The notes beneath the pieces were generated by a model. It saw nothing but the letters and a program-made list of their open reading frames with translations. It did not search any database and was not told the origin of the DNA. Of a stretch of DNA of 64,000 nucleotides, positions 12,191-24,666 are shown piece by piece. Position 1 is the stretch's first letter, and each line of letters opens with the position of its first letter. A program made the position numbers and the translations under genes. The stretch is from Marsupella aquatica (taxonomy: Eukaryota; Marchantiophyta): assembly GCA_973895155.1 (NCBI GenBank), contig OZ316893.1, forward strand, positions 7,812,001 to 7,876,000, read 5' to 3'.

Positions 12191-15100
12191 ATGGGATGCA
12201 CCACATGCATGCGTGTTCTATCACAGCACATACGTGCGCTAGAGGTTGATCTTGCAGAAAAATCGGACATGCTACAAGAAGCAGTGGAGGATCATAAAAA
12301 ATTGGTCCTCGATTTGATGAAAGAAAACGACAGACAGAGAGTCCGCATATTAGAATTGGAAAGGCAGGTTGGGTTGCATTCAGAACAAGTTGGCAGTGAG
12401 ACATCGAGTGGAGAAGGTGAGAGCAAAGGTGACGAGAGATGTTGTGAGGTTTTGGTAGGTCTTGGTGCCAGGGTACATGCAGGTTATGATGCAGAGGCAT
12501 CACAGCGTAGCCCAATTTCAGAGTTACCGCCAATTTCTGGTGTTCCAACTATAGTAGAGGTACCAGCAGCAGCACCAGCAGAAGCAGGTACTTTCCCAAT
12601 TCATTATCCTACTTCAAAGATACAGCAAGAGGAGTCTATGTCGAGTGGAGGTGACTCACCAGTTTTGGTAGAGTTACAGGCAGCCGCACCACCAGTACTG
12701 GCAAAGGTACCGGCATCAGAAGAAGAGATGTCACTTTTAGAAGGAGAGGCACCAAATGCTGCACCAACATCAAAAGTAGAGGTCTCAGCTACAGAGGAGG
12801 ACAAATTGTCGGGTGCAATTGCATCAGAAGTACCAGGGTCACCTCCGATTTCTGTTCTATTTCATGTTCCAACTAAGAGTCCGGGATGGGAGGCTAGGAC
12901 AAGTCACATTTCACGACAACCAAATTTGCCTCGTGCTTCAAAGAGAGGGCGAGAGGACTCTATTCCGAGTGGCAGTCACTCACCAACGAAGAGGAGGGCT
13001 ATCAAAGTGGAGGAAGAGGAAGAGGTAGAGGAAGAAGAAGAAGAAGATGACGAGCATTCAGAACAAGACATTCACTGGGAAGAGTGTGCCATAGAGAGTG
13101 GAAAGGTTAGCGATTTTTTTTCCTTTGTTGTGTGATTACTGTTTTTTCAGAAACAATGTTCAAGCATATCTAACTTGGCTGTGAGCGGGATCCGCAGATT
13201 GATATCCAAGGGTCTCACTTGATAGAGGAGGCATGCCCTCCACTTGGTACAATGACTACAGCTCTATATCCACACCAACGGATTGGTCTTGCATGGATGT
13301 TGGAACGCGAATCCGGAAAAAGCTCTCCAATTGGTGGGATGTTGGCGGATGACCAGGTACAAAAGCCCCCAAATTAAGCCGAAGTTGCACTCATTGTTTT
13401 CATTCAGCGGGATACTTTGGGGGTATTTTTGGAGTATGTTAGGGGTACGCGCGCACCTTGTCTGCAAGTGAGTGGGTCCCTGACCGTTTTCTTGGCTTGG
13501 ATTTTTTTAGGGAATGGGGAAAACCATGCATGTCATAGCGCTATTTCTTGCGAATCGCCCTCATAAGTGTGGGCCAACTCTAGTTGTTTGTCCAGCCAGC
13601 GTGGTGATTCAATGGGGCCAAGAAATAGCTGCAAGGACCTCCAAGATAGCAAAAGTGAAGGTCCTCCTCTACCACAACAAGAGGAATAAAGACATCAACT
13701 TTATTTCAAGCCATGACGTGGTTGTCACTACGTACTCAATCATGACAGGGGAGTCTCCCATTGCTCCAAAGACGTCCAGTATGCCAAAAGGGAGTATGAA
13801 GAGACCTGTAAAAAAACCTAGACTTGCAGGTCCACTGTTTAAGATTAGTTGGCTTAGAGTAGTCTTGGATGAGTGTCATGTCATGAAAAATAAAACTAGT
13901 CAAAATTTCAAGGCCTCACGTTGTCTCAAGGCAGAGAGGAGGTGGTGCCTAAGCGGTACACCCATACAGAACGAGGCTTCTGATCTGTTTCCTTACTTCA
14001 GTTTTCTGAGGTATTATCCTCTAGGAGAGTGGAAGGAATTCTCGCAGTTAAAGAAGCTGCTGAAGACAAGGCCAAAGATAGCGAATGGCATCCTCTCGAA
14101 ACACTTGGTTGCGATTGCGCTCAGGAGAGACAAAAGTAAGCGTGCATGCATATATCATGGTAGAGTTCACTTTGTTTAATCCCAAGCCTGGTTTCTTTAT
14201 CAATTGTGCATTTACCCTGCCACTGTGCTTACATGCAGGCATACTCCCACTGCCCCCTAAGACGATCGAGGTGCAAATTGTTGAATGGAGAACACAGCAA
14301 GAACGAAACGCTTATTTTGATCAGGAGGAAAAGAGTAAGGAGTTATACAAGGTACGTAAGGCTCTTAATAATCCCCAATGTTGAAGACGTATGAGAGTTC
14401 AATTTGATCCCTTGAAGGTGTCTGTTCGGTGGCAATTAATGTGCCTGTAATGTTGTAGGAATTTCGTGATGCCAAAAGAGGTGCCTTATCGAATGTGTTG
14501 AGCGTTCTGCTCCGGTTGCGACAATTTGCAGTGCACCCAAAACTTCCTTCCTTATGTAAAATTCACGAAGAGGAGATCGGGAACTGCAAAGAACGCCCCT
14601 TAGTGAGCCTCAACGAGCCCGACTTGTGTCAGAGTTTCAACAATTGAAGATTGGAAGTGCTTGCGTGGACTGCAAGGTGAGTACAGTCACTCTGTGTATG
14701 GGGTATGGTTGGGGTATTATTGGGGTATGATTGAGGTACTTCAGTTAATGTGCTTTGCCTAACAATTTTTGCACGCACTCACTTTAACGGTTGGATTGTG
14801 CAGGGGGGCTTGATTGGAAGTCCATTTCAGATTTCTGGCTGTGGCCATGTATACTGTGGCATTTGTGCAATAGACCGGGAAGCTGGAACCTGCAAATTGG
14901 CAAAATGTTCAAAATATGTGACAGCCCAGGTCCTATACAGGCCAGCTGATTAGAGGCTAGTGAATGGTGGTGCAGAGTCAAAAGGGAAGGCACGAAGAGA
15001 ATATGATGTCCGACACCCACCTTCTCCAAAATTTGATGCAGTCTTGGAATACCTGAAGTCAATTCCGCTGGACACTACAGGACAGGGCAGCAGCGAAAGC

Positions 15101-15899
15101 TTTGTGCCTAGGCAGAAGGCTCTTGTTTTCTCACAATGGACTTCGTGTCTCGACATGCTTGAGCCACACATTCTGAAGGCTGGTCTAAAGTTCACAAGGA
15201 TTGATGGAGGAATGAATTCCAATGTTAGAGAACAAGCCTTGAATGATTTCAAGATGACCCCAGAGGTACAACCGTCATTATCCGTGCAGATCGGTGTCTG
15301 TATTTGTTCAAAGGGTAAACTCTTTATATTCTAATTAAACTGTTTCTACTCATTTCATGCAGATCAGCATTATCCTCTTGTCCTTGATGGCAACGAACAC
15401 AGGACTCAACATCACTGAGGCTACACATGTTCTTATGGTAGACGGGTGGTGGAATCCCACGGTAGAGGACCAGGCCGTCGATCGGTCACATCGTATAGGG
15501 CAAACAAGGCCGGTGAAAGTCGTCAGGTTTATCGCCGAAGATTCGATTGAGTTGAAGATTTTGGAGCTGCAGGTAAGATTAGAAGTGCTTGTGTGGACTG
15601 CAAGGTGAATAAAGTCACTCTGTGTATGGGGTATTATTGGGGTATTATTGGGGTATTTCAGTTCGCGTGCTTTGCCTAACAATTCCTGCACGCACTCACT
15701 AGTAATGATGAATTACGAATTCCATATATACAGTGGTCTCTAATTGTACGCATGTTGCATGTTTTGTGCAGAACAAAAAACGAGTGATGATCAGGGACAT
15801 CATGTATGGCTGTGCAACCGGGAAAAAAGATAACATGGAACAAAATCTGGAGTTCATACTGGGAGAGAATCGGCAACAGAGGTTCAATGCATCAGAGTA
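12191..15899 (+). pseudogene. SNF2-family helicase with RING insertion (RAD5/HLTF-like), disrupted
   Basis: Spliced exons at about 12191-13105, 13195-13357, 13511-14134, 14240-14351, 14460-14672, 14803-15268, 15361-15571 and 15771-15899 build a SNF2 ATPase. The first exon has a coiled coil and an acidic K/E tail. Helicase motifs are clear: ADDQGMGKT across an intron (Walker A), DECH (motif II), LSGTPIQNE (III), a C-terminal lobe with [28 protein letters not shown] and DQAVDRSHRIGQ. Between the lobes a RING-like CVDC...CGHVYCGIC...C sits across an intron. RAD5/HLTF proteins combine these for replication-fork ubiquitylation and remodelling. Breaks: a frameshift near 14580-14615 and an in-frame TAG at 14951-14953 (CAG expected). 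Most splice sites are canonical, so decay is recent or the base calls are wrong. Confidence 0.75.
14655..14775 (+). repeat. Intron-plus-splice-site segment duplicated at 15575-15695
   Basis: The segment beginning AGTGCTTGCGTGGACTGCAA and running through the 5' splice site, GGGGTAT repeats and GCTTTGCCTAACAATT recurs about 925 bp downstream at 15575-15695 with few changes. Both copies lie in introns of the SNF2 gene. GGGGTAT motifs also occur in the intron at 13400-13450. Confidence 0.75.
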
Positions 15900-16931
15900 G
15901 CTAGATGAGTTTTAGCTAAGGTTCTCTTCGGTGCTTGAGTCAGTTAGGCAGTGACACTCTTACTGTTCGTTTACTTGTCAGTGCCACTCTCGTTTCCTCC
16001 CGTTGTGATTTTAGTGCAGCGGGACAACGATGAGACTAGGAGGACAGAGCCTGAGTGGGTCTTTCCTTGCCACATATGTACCTATTCGAGCCTCTTGCGG
16101 GAGCATTATGAATTGAACACTTCATCTTTGAATCATGTCCACTGTTTCTCATGTCCACTGTTTCTTTGGTATTCTTTCTTGTGTTCTTTTGTGTGTGTTT
16201 AGGGTTTAGGTTATGCACTTGCAAGACACACCAAATGATTACCCTAGGGACATAGGTAATTTACAAGCATAGCAGCCCGTCCACTACAAGGAGATTTGGT
16301 TCCCTACTAAATATGGGACAAATACCTTACCCTGAATCGCTTTGATAAGAGGGGAATGAATTCCCAACTCATCTTCTGGAAATTACCCCCAATAGTAAGG
16401 GGGCGGGGAGCATGAGGTACGTTGGGGTTAATTTCCCTACTTACCCCTATATTCCCCTCTTTCAAACTCCTAACCTTGCAGATCTTCCTTGTGGAAACTC
16501 ATGGAGCCCTGGCCTTTCTGTGTACATGCGACTAATTCCATTTTTTCTATCCCAATGCACTCCACTTGGGATCACAACATTTCTGGATTTGCCCTTGCTT
16601 TGGAATTCAACTGAATCCCAAAGTATTTTGTTAAGATCCAAAATCAGCAATTTGCGCTTGATGGAACAAGGTCTTGGTTCTGCAAGTGCAACAAATACCA
16701 ATCTTAGAGATAAAACCACATTTGAAGTTTGGATAGAGATCATCTCTGTCAATCCAACACAAGTGGCCAACCACAAAGAAAATATATCTGCATACTGATC
16801 AGATTCATTGAGAAACCGTAAAGAGGAGATGGATATTGATACTGATGCTCTAATTGTTAAACTTGAAGTATAATTATACAGACTATATTATATCAAATTG
16901 ATAAGGTCACATCGCTCAATCTAGACCTTGG
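15900..16931. other. Interval without a supported gene
   Basis: About 1 kb following the SNF2 gene. Short ORFs here have no recognisable content. Around 16230-16470 there are runs such as GGTTCCCTACTAAATATGGG and inverted TTCCCTACTTACCCC that hint at a decayed foldback element, but no clean termini were found. Confidence 0.3.
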
Positions 16932-17918
16932 CTAACAATGCGATCCATATTCATCAATCAAGATATCATCACCGAGTTCTTGTTGGATCTCATAATTGAC
17001 ATCGGAGGTACTCTCCTCTACCCAATAAGGTGCAGACCAAACCGGAGTTATCAATCCCAATTCTCCACTTCTATAAGTTGGATCTTTCTTGTGCTTTTTG
17101 TACGAGTCATTGTTCAAAATTGATTGAGCAGCATCCAACGCAACTTCAGTTCCTACATCGGGTCCACTTTTCCACACGTAACATTGACAATCATATTCAA
17201 GTGACTTATATCCAGTTGATCCTACTCTCTTCCCTTTCTTTTTTGAGAGTGGAAGGATAACGGGACTTCTTGATTGTGATCGAACAAACACCAATTTGTC
17301 ATCAGAAGCGGAAAAGAGTGTATTGGGACAAATTGAAGCACCTGCCTGGTTGTCAACAGTCATGGATGCACTTGCTTCATTCACAGGAATGTCAGCTATT
17401 TGGATGGGCTGTGGTCTCAATCCCAATGTATCGAGTTCATTGGACTCACCATGCCTCTCCGCACCTTGATTGAGAAGGTTGTTTGAAGAAAGTTTTTCAA
17501 AAGTATCAACTTCCATCTCTTGTCCAGGCACTTGTGGATGGAGACCATCTCTATCCAAGTTATCATCATATTGGCCCTCGTTGGGGCCCATGGGGGCAGC
17601 ATCTGTAATTGGTGAACTACAAGGTGCAGATCCAACAATCATATCGTCGTCCACAAGGTCAATATTTTCACCCTCGCCAACTCGGTCATCCAAATTCTTC
17701 ACGTATGCCTCTGATGGCCCATCGTCTTTGACTGATTGGTCAGCTCCATCTTCTTGATCACCATCTGATTCATCCTCAATAGCAACAGCGGCAAAAGAGG
17801 GTTCCCAATGTCTAGAACTTCCACCGACATAGCGATCATAACGATCTTTGATGGTGGGAACCTTCTCACAAAGGAACGAAGCGTATGCTTCGGTGGAAAG
17901 CATGATTGAGGGGTACAT
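16932..17918 (-). CDS. Acidic protein of unknown function
   Basis: A 328-codon frame, ATG at 17918, unbroken to the stop at 16932. The frame stays open upstream of that ATG (TPFGGDFGDPF), so the real start or an upstream exon could lie a little before it. The N-terminal 60 residues (PSIMLSTEAYASFLCEKV) look ordered; the middle is acidic and disordered; the C-terminus has YDCQCYVWKSG. No known domain recognised. It lies between the SNF2 gene and the split transposase and points away from it. It could belong to either element. Confidence 0.45.
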   Translation of the reverse strand: MYPSIMLSTEAYASFLCEKVPTIKDRYDRYVGGSSRHWEPSFAAVAIEDESDGDQEDGADQSVKDDGPSEAYVKNLDDRVGEGENIDLVDDDMIVGSAPCSSPITDAAPMGPNEGQYDDNLDRDGLHPQVPGQEMEVDTFEKLSSNNLLNQGAERHGESNELDTLGLRPQPIQIADIPVNEASASMTVDNQAGASICPNTLFSASDDKLVFVRSQSRSPVILPLSKKKGKRVGSTGYKSLEYDCQCYVWKSGPDVGTEVALDAAQSILNNDSYKKHKKDPTYRSGELGLITPVWSAPYWVEESTSDVNYEIQQELGDDILIDEYGSHC

Positions 17919-17995
17919 AAAAGGATCTCCAAAGTCTCCACCAAAAGGAGTGAGTCCTCATGATTTTTGCAATAAATTGGGGGTGTTACACTCAA

Positions 17996-18865
17996 GAGCC
18001 AAGATGTAGAAGGACCAAATCAAAGGCTGGATTTGAATATCAATCAAAAATGCATTAAGTATTCATTTGGACCGGTTGAAGTACAGTCTAGATGCGTAAT
18101 TCCTATCTTGGACTTTAGCAAGGACGCCGTATAAATGTTCTCCTTGGATCCCGTGACATTGAATAGAGCAAGTTGCGGCTTGCAGTGTGTTTGAATACAA
18201 GGACTCATAGTCGATGCTTTTGACAACAAGGACTAAAGTGGGCAAGGACTATGAGTGGGCAAGGACTCATAGTCGATTTTGTTCTAAGCACAAGTGGCTT
18301 GAATTGTCTTGGGACGGGCACGCATCAACAGCGAAGGGCTTAGGGGTTAGGGATGGCTATGGTGGTCGATTACTCATCGAAGGAGCTTGCGCCATACACA
18401 TGCAATGTGAGAGCTGAGTTGTTGGGGATGGGGCATAGTTGGATAGTTGAAGCTTTGGATCGGGAGTTGATGATTCATCGTGGAAGTTTGATTTACAGCA
18501 ATGCATCTCGGAGATTGCCCATAGGAGGAGCACTGTGATTGAAGCGTTGGTGGACCTCGGGTGATTGTTGAGCTTTGCCATGGTGCTCGCAGGATCACAT
18601 GGGTAGGCAAGTTTAGAAGTATTGGCCTAGTATCAGGTAGAATCTGAATGCTCAGATGCTCCGCATCCCGCTCAATACCTCCCAAGTTCTGTCTAGTACT
18701 TGATGCGGTGCTTGACATCGGATGGCCAGTCTTGCTGAAGTCCACGATGCCCTAGCAAGAGAGAGATCAGAAAGGTGAAACCTTAGCAGATGCAAGTCCT
18801 ATTGTAATAGGCAGCAACGGATCACCGATGGACAATCGATTGCACATGGTGGTAATAGTAACGAT
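17996..18865. other. Leader region of the split transposase gene
   Basis: About 870 bases without a convincing ORF. There is a local duplication of GGACTCATAGTCGAT (18204-18218 and 18261-18275) close to GGCAAGGACT repeats. It may hold the promoter or decayed first exons of the transposase at 18866. Confidence 0.3.
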
Positions 18866-19666
18866 GTGGCTGGACAGGGTTTGTTGGAAGATGCGCGAAA
18901 CAAATGCCAGCAAATGATTTCATCTACTGAGAATGAAGCGAGTAGAATTCGTGCGGAGGCTTCCCAAGAGGCTGCCGACATCATAGTGAATGCAAGTACA
19001 CAAGCTACTAGCATCCTACAGTCTACACAATTACAATGTGACAAATTGACACAAAGAAGACAAACTCTTCGCAATCGCATAGGGCGTCAAGAAGCACGTC
19101 TTCGGTCCTTAGATGGGCAACTTCTCGGTGAGAGCATGCATGGCCAAACTTCAGAGCTACAGCGGGAGAGTTCAGCTTTGAGGCAAGCAAACTATCAATC
19201 CTCTGCTTCAACAGAAATTTAGAGCACAAGATGCTCAAAGGAAGCGAGCAGCATACTGGAAGAAAAAGGGTAATACACGCACAGAGGCTTGGCAATGTGG
19301 GTCTGCTGGTGATTTAGAAGACGAATTGAATTCCAATAGGAGAACATGAAGTGTTCAGTCTCAGGTGTTTGTGGCGGTGACATCCATCCTGAGTAGATTG
19401 GACAAATTTAATTTGTCTGCAAGGAAGCTATTTTTCACTAAGTTTATGCTCCATCCTTCCTTGAAGAAGTACCTCCCTGCAGTTTTTGGGACTCGTCGGA
19501 GAGATGTAGCGATACTTGCTGCAGTTGCTGACCTAAAGAATTGCTTGCAAAAAGTGAAGACTGCAAAGCGGAAAGACCATCTAGTTGCAAAGCAGATCTT
19601 GACAGTTGCATTGGCAGGCCAGGCCACAGTAGTGAATAGGTATCAGACTTCAGTGGCTGGGGCTTT
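18866..19666 (+). pseudogene. 5' part of an unclassified DDE-type transposase gene, interrupted by the CACTA element
   Basis: The first frame (18866-19222) encodes an alanine/glutamine-rich coiled coil (EASRIRAEASQEAADIIV). A frameshift near 19200 leads to KFRAQDAQRKRAAYWKKKG and then, after a TGA, to the frame at 19365 with LSRLDKFNLSARKLFFTKFM. This frame runs into the CACTA terminus at 19667. Joining base 19666 to 36837, which removes the element and one TTT copy, gives uninterrupted codons continuing as GIKRQIIYKASRRRKS. This shows the CACTA landed in coding sequence. Several disruptions show the gene was already, or has become, non-functional. Confidence 0.6.
19664..19666. repeat. Left target-site duplication (TTT) of the CACTA element
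   Basis: TTT directly precedes the terminal CACTAGTAG and is repeated directly after the right terminus at 36834-36836. CACTA transposons characteristically duplicate 3 bp. Confidence 0.85.
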
Positions 19667-19695
19667 CACTAGTAGAAACTGGGGTAATTTAGACC
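19667..19695 (+). repeat. Left terminal inverted repeat of the CACTA element
   Basis: 29 bp starting CACTAGTAGAAAC and ending TTTAGACC; pairs with 36804-36833 with a few mismatches in the central G run. Confidence 0.92.
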
Positions 19696-22600
19696 ATACC
19701 TTATAGGACTAAGCCCACTAAGTCCTTCTTCCATACTTTAAATGACTCGCATCCATTGCCAAGGTTTTGTTAAAGACTATAAAAGACTTTGAGTGTTTTC
19801 CGGTTTAGTTAAAGACTATGAAAAGTAACCTTGCTACTTTGTGAAGGGTGAACACTCTAGGACATCATGGGTTTTGTTCTTGGAATCACTCTAAAGGTCC
19901 ACACAAAGACTAGTATAATACAAAGTCTTACAAGGGTTCATGATAAGAGTATACTTAAGAAGGACCGGCGACATGCTACTTTTTGGCCTAAGTGCTTAAG
20001 GACATGCCTTGTATATATCACCAACCTTAACTAACATTGCACCGTAAATATCCATGTAACGGGTACTTTTCATAACTTAGGGTACAACTGTACTGGAGGG
20101 CTTAGGGTGGTTTCTAACCGGAACCGGAACTAATGCATCACTATAACCCTAGCTAGGTACAACTCCCACACCATAATATATTCCGCATTGCCAACTAGTG
20201 TCATTTTAATAGGGTCATGGCCACTAATTGGCACAATGAACAATCTAGCCCGTGATTGATTTTAGTCTAAATGATGGTGCCTTTTGATCCAAGATTAATT
20301 CCACAAGGGGGGGGGGGAGGGTTAGGGTGGGGCACAACTAATTAAGTGGCCATGACTTTGTCACCAAAGGATTTTATTTAAAGTTATCCTTAACCTGTGT
20401 TAGTTTTGTGTCTTTTGTTGCCTAACACTCTGGCGCGGACATACTTATTATGCTCAACGGGTCACCTCAACGGAAACGAGCTTACATGACTGCTTGCACT
20501 AAGTCTTGGGTTAGGGTGAGTGTGCTTTGGTCATCATAGCAAATTAGGAATATTGCATTTTAGGACTCGATTTAATGTTGGGCAACCTTAATCCTGATTA
20601 TGGCACAATAGAATGCCACTATGTGCCGACCATGTATGTGCAAATATGACCATTCATTGCCTTCTTAGGGTAATTTGCCAGGCCATTTTTGCCTTGTTGG
20701 AGTCCACTAGTGTTTACAGAACATATGCTTCTGTGCTCAACGGCTCACCCCAACGGTTAGGGCTTTGTAAATTCCTTCCCCTAATTCTGTTTAAGGGTTT
20801 ACGCTTAACTTTTGGGCCGGACTAAACTACATGGGCAAGGCGCGGGAGAATTCTTCGTGACTTAGTGGTCGAAACAAGGTGGTGGGGTCTTGGGTTGGGT
20901 GTTCGGGGTTTTGCCAAAGGGTTTTTCATTGACAATGAGCTTTCTCGATCAGTCCAAGCGTCATGCTGCTCTAAGTGTATACACTCTTGCCATCCCGAGC
21001 ACCTCACGCGAGCTGTGAGCAGTTGCATCCTCCTGTTGTAAGTGCATTGATCTGCCAAGCGTTCAAATGCAAAGCTGCTAGCGTCTACTCCCTGTGCCGG
21101 TTGAATGTGTAGCGCTGTCTTGTGACGATTGAAGATTTCCCCTTACCTTTTACCGCCATCGCTGAATGCAGGATCGACCCGAATATAGCACCTGTGCAGA
21201 GGCATTGGGTGAACATAGTGAATGCCGTTTGTGTCTTGTGCAAGGTTGTGGGCCTAACGTTCGTGAGTCGTGAGCTGCAGACTACATGCGACTCCAAAGG
21301 AGGCATTGGGGAGGACACGGTGAAGCAACAAGGAGCGGCGCGGGAGCTTAGAGTGGGCCAATGCTAGCTGAATCCAATCCAGGAGATGTTGCGCTAAGGT
21401 GAGACTCTGAGTTTAGGGTTGCTTCAGTGTCCAAGTAGGTTTTCTCTTTGCGTCGGCAGCTAGAAGGTGAGCTCGGGGGCTTCACAAAGGGTTAGTGTTG
21501 CGGACTTTCCCTCCTGGACGTTGCGTGTCTTCATTTGCAACTTGTTTGTGGACCTGTGATCCTAAGACTGTCAAAATTGTTGTGGCTGCACCGACAACTT
21601 GACGACGCATTTTGTGGATGCACCGTTAGTAATCGCGACTACAGCTCTCCAATGATTGCACTTACCATTTTTGACCACCTTGCATGATGTCCATCCGTGG
21701 GCTGGACCCCAGGGAGTAGATTTTGGTACATTTCGGTAGATTTTGTCTATGCCCCCGGTCCTCATTTTGTGCAATGTCCGCCTGGCACTTGGTTCTTGAT
21801 CCCTACATTGTCGTCTGCCGCTCGGCTGCTTGCGGAAGGGATCGAACAGATTGGAGGTCACTGTGGACTGACATTCAGGCCTAGGTCAAGCAAGGAGGTT
21901 AGAGTTGAAGTCGCCTATGCTTGGCCTTCTCTATTTTCTCTACTTGCCACTGCCTCTATTGTTGCTTACCATTTGCAGCTGGTGAAGCTGCATGTGGGTT
22001 GCATCTATTCTACGGGCGCGCTACGGGTGTTTTATGGATTGTGGACTTTATGTGGTGCGAGAATCGATAACAACATGAACCGGACTTTTTTTACAGTCTT
22101 GGAATGTGCGTGAGCTGTGAAGGTTGCGCTTCAGAGCTGATATTCCTGTCGCCGCCTACTCCCATTGTTGTGTGTTCGTAACGTTGTGCATCGTAACGTT
22201 GGAACTCGGAGCTGAGCTGCGCACTGTCAACCATCAAGCGCTGTTGCGCGTTGTCAACCAAGAGGAGATACCGCATCCCACATTGAGTTGAACATTCAGC
22301 TAGGGACCTGAGCTGCGCACTTTCAACCATTGAGCAACGACCAAGCTTGGCAGCGCTCTGGGATTTATCGGCCACATTGACAAAGCGGAAGACAGAGGTG
22401 AGTGTTCGTGCACCGTTAGAGTAACCGCGAGTACTCTATTACATGCCTTGTTGTTCTCTATTACATGCCTTGTTCTCCCGTCCACTGTTTCCTGCGATTT
22501 TCTTTCTTCCAGAAGATAATGGTGATTTCTTCTTCAATCAAACAAAACCCCACCCAACCACCACCCAAGAACGTGGGGTGTGCGCTACTTAATCCTCCTC

Positions 22601-23869
22601 AAACTGGCCCATTGTTCATTGAAACCCCATATATTACCCCCCGGCACCAAGGGACCAGTCCCAACCTGTCTTCCGCTTGCCACCCTCTTCACTCTCTCGC
22701 ACATCTATCTCCCGATATTTCACGCGTAGCCGAGCCCACCGAAAGCTCTCTCCCTACAATCCCTCCCAAATCAACTTTCTCGTTTCCTGCTGCTGCTGAT
22801 GTATGTTTGTTCTCCCCTATTTTTTTTTACTGAATTTGGTCTCTCCACACTTCTTGCTTGACATTACTGTTTTGCTCCTCCCTGGATCCAAACATGCCTT
22901 GTGCCCCGTGCTCCGACTTGCATCCTTTTCTTTACTAAGGGGGGGACCACAGCCTCCAGCCATACCTTGGATGTCGGGCCTGGTCAAGACGGTGGTCGGT
23001 AGCTTGTTTTTGCTTTTTTCTCTTTTGTTTCCCAAGCTTCTGGGCAAGGGCATTACCATTCTGGATTCTCCGCGAGGCGCCACTAGCTTTTTTTCTCGGT
23101 TGCCCGTGTGCCTGCCTTCTTAGTTTTGTTTTTTCCTCAAGTGACCGGGCCATCGCTATATGCAGATTTTTCTTGTTGTATTCATATACAGTATTTTATT
23201 GTTCTATCTAGGCTGTGGCAAGCCAACAAATTGTTGACAACCAACATGGAATAACAACTATGCAGTGCAATGGCAGAGGACACAGTCCAATACAGGAATG
23301 ACATGGTTATGTTTTCAATTCCCTGCTTGGATGAGGCGTGGTGTTGCTTGTAATCATGTATTTCTTCACACTAGAAAAACAGTCTGTCAGATGAGGTTGT
23401 CGGGATTGTCTATGGGTCAGTCATCTTACGGACACCTAGCAACGTCAAATGAATGGCGGAAACGGGCCATGTTGTCATTTTGAAATTTGTCTTTCCTTTT
23501 GCCATGCTACCCAATCATTTTGTTAGTCCATGAGTCATAGATTCATAGATTCTATGTTTTGTGCTTTGTCTAGAATGCTATGGCGCCCATGCTACAATTT
23601 GTGGTTTTTGTCTAAGCACAAATCCTCTCTGTGCCTGGTCTTTGTGTCCCGTCATTTGGATTGATTGTGCAGACATTTCCTCTTCTCCCAGTCCTTGTCA
23701 TCCACCAGCCAAAGCACATTGGATTGTTTTCAAAGGAGGGCTGTGTAGTTTGGAGGGTTTGATCTATGCAGCGGATTTGAGCAGATTGGCGGTTGTTAGT
23801 TTCTTCTTGTAAAACCTGTCTGTCTTTTCTGCTTTTGGCCATGCTCCTTCACTTCTTGCTGCAAGCTCA
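19696..23869. other. CACTA 5' subterminal and internal non-coding region
   Basis: About 4.2 kb with no confident gene. The first 270 bases hold repeated AAAGACTATAAAAG and GACTAAGCCCACTAAGTC motifs. A G9-10 run lies near 20306-20317. From about 22440 to 22800 the plus strand is strongly C/T-rich with CCACCC and CTCTCTC tracts, which may be a promoter or 5' leader. Many short ORFs are present on both strands but none shows a domain. Confidence 0.5.
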
Positions 23870-24400
23870 ATGTGCTTCAGCTATGGCAATATTCACTTAC
23901 CCTATCCCAACGGCATTGCCGTGAGCTGTAGGACAGCCAACAGAAGCAGATTGTATCGATTGCATGTAAGTCAGGGTATTTTATGTATTGCGGAACAACT
24001 GTCCAAGTATGCTGCAATGGTCGGTCTTGCGCAGCTGAATGAGCCAATTTCATTTTCCCTGTGCACTTCTATTTCTCAGAGAATTCCCTGGTCATGCTCA
24101 TTTCCCCCAGAGTTACAAAACAAAGAAGAAGAGCTGACTAATTGTAATTCCAATCCATATCCTGATCGGTCAAGGATTGTTCACTACATTGGCCTTGTCA
24201 TTGGCCGAGGTCACCAAATTTTGCTTGGTTTCATTCCTGTGGAGCACTGCTGTGATGGATTTGTCGTAGCATTCTGCAAACTCTCACGGTTTGCTTATGG
24301 CCATTATTTGCAATTTGCTGCTACTAATATGTCTTCTTCTGAGCAGCATACACCAGAAGTAAGCAATAGTGGAGGTTTAACTGCACATCAACACATCTAG
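23870..24400 (+). CDS. Possible CACTA-internal ORF, unknown
   Basis: 176 codons, starting TTCACTT...GTGCTTCAG region with a non-ATG opening, so an upstream exon would be needed. The content looks protein-like (HYIGLVIGRGHQILLGFIP, then VVAFCKLSRFAYGHYLQFA) but no family is recognised. It could be chance coding. Confidence 0.2.
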   Translation: MCFSYGNIHLPYPNGIAVSCRTANRSRLYRLHVSQGILCIAEQLSKYAAMVGLAQLNEPISFSLCTSISQRIPWSCSFPPELQNKEEELTNCNSNPYPDRSRIVHYIGLVIGRGHQILLGFIPVEHCCDGFVVAFCKLSRFAYGHYLQFAATNMSSSEQHTPEVSNSGGLTAHQHI

Positions 24401-24666
24401 TGAACTACCTCTCTACTGCTCACTGGAGGGTGAGACTTTCACTCTTTCTGGATATTGTAGTTTGTAAGCAAGTTGATTAGGAGTGTTTCATGCTATGTTT
24501 ACACTGTGACCCCTAGCTGGAACCAATGGAATGACACAGTGAGTGGGAACTGATAATTTAAGGTTGGTTGCTGTTGGTGAGGCAAGTACAGCTCCTGCTC
24601 ACCTTGCTGATCGAAGGTGCTTATCAGAGGACGTGAACACACGACATCTCCACAAAAGCAACACTT

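Noticed and set aside
22465-23153. Plus and minus ORFs in the CACTA 5' half
   Set aside because: Pyrimidine-rich low-complexity sequence; no domain and overlapping ORFs on both strands.
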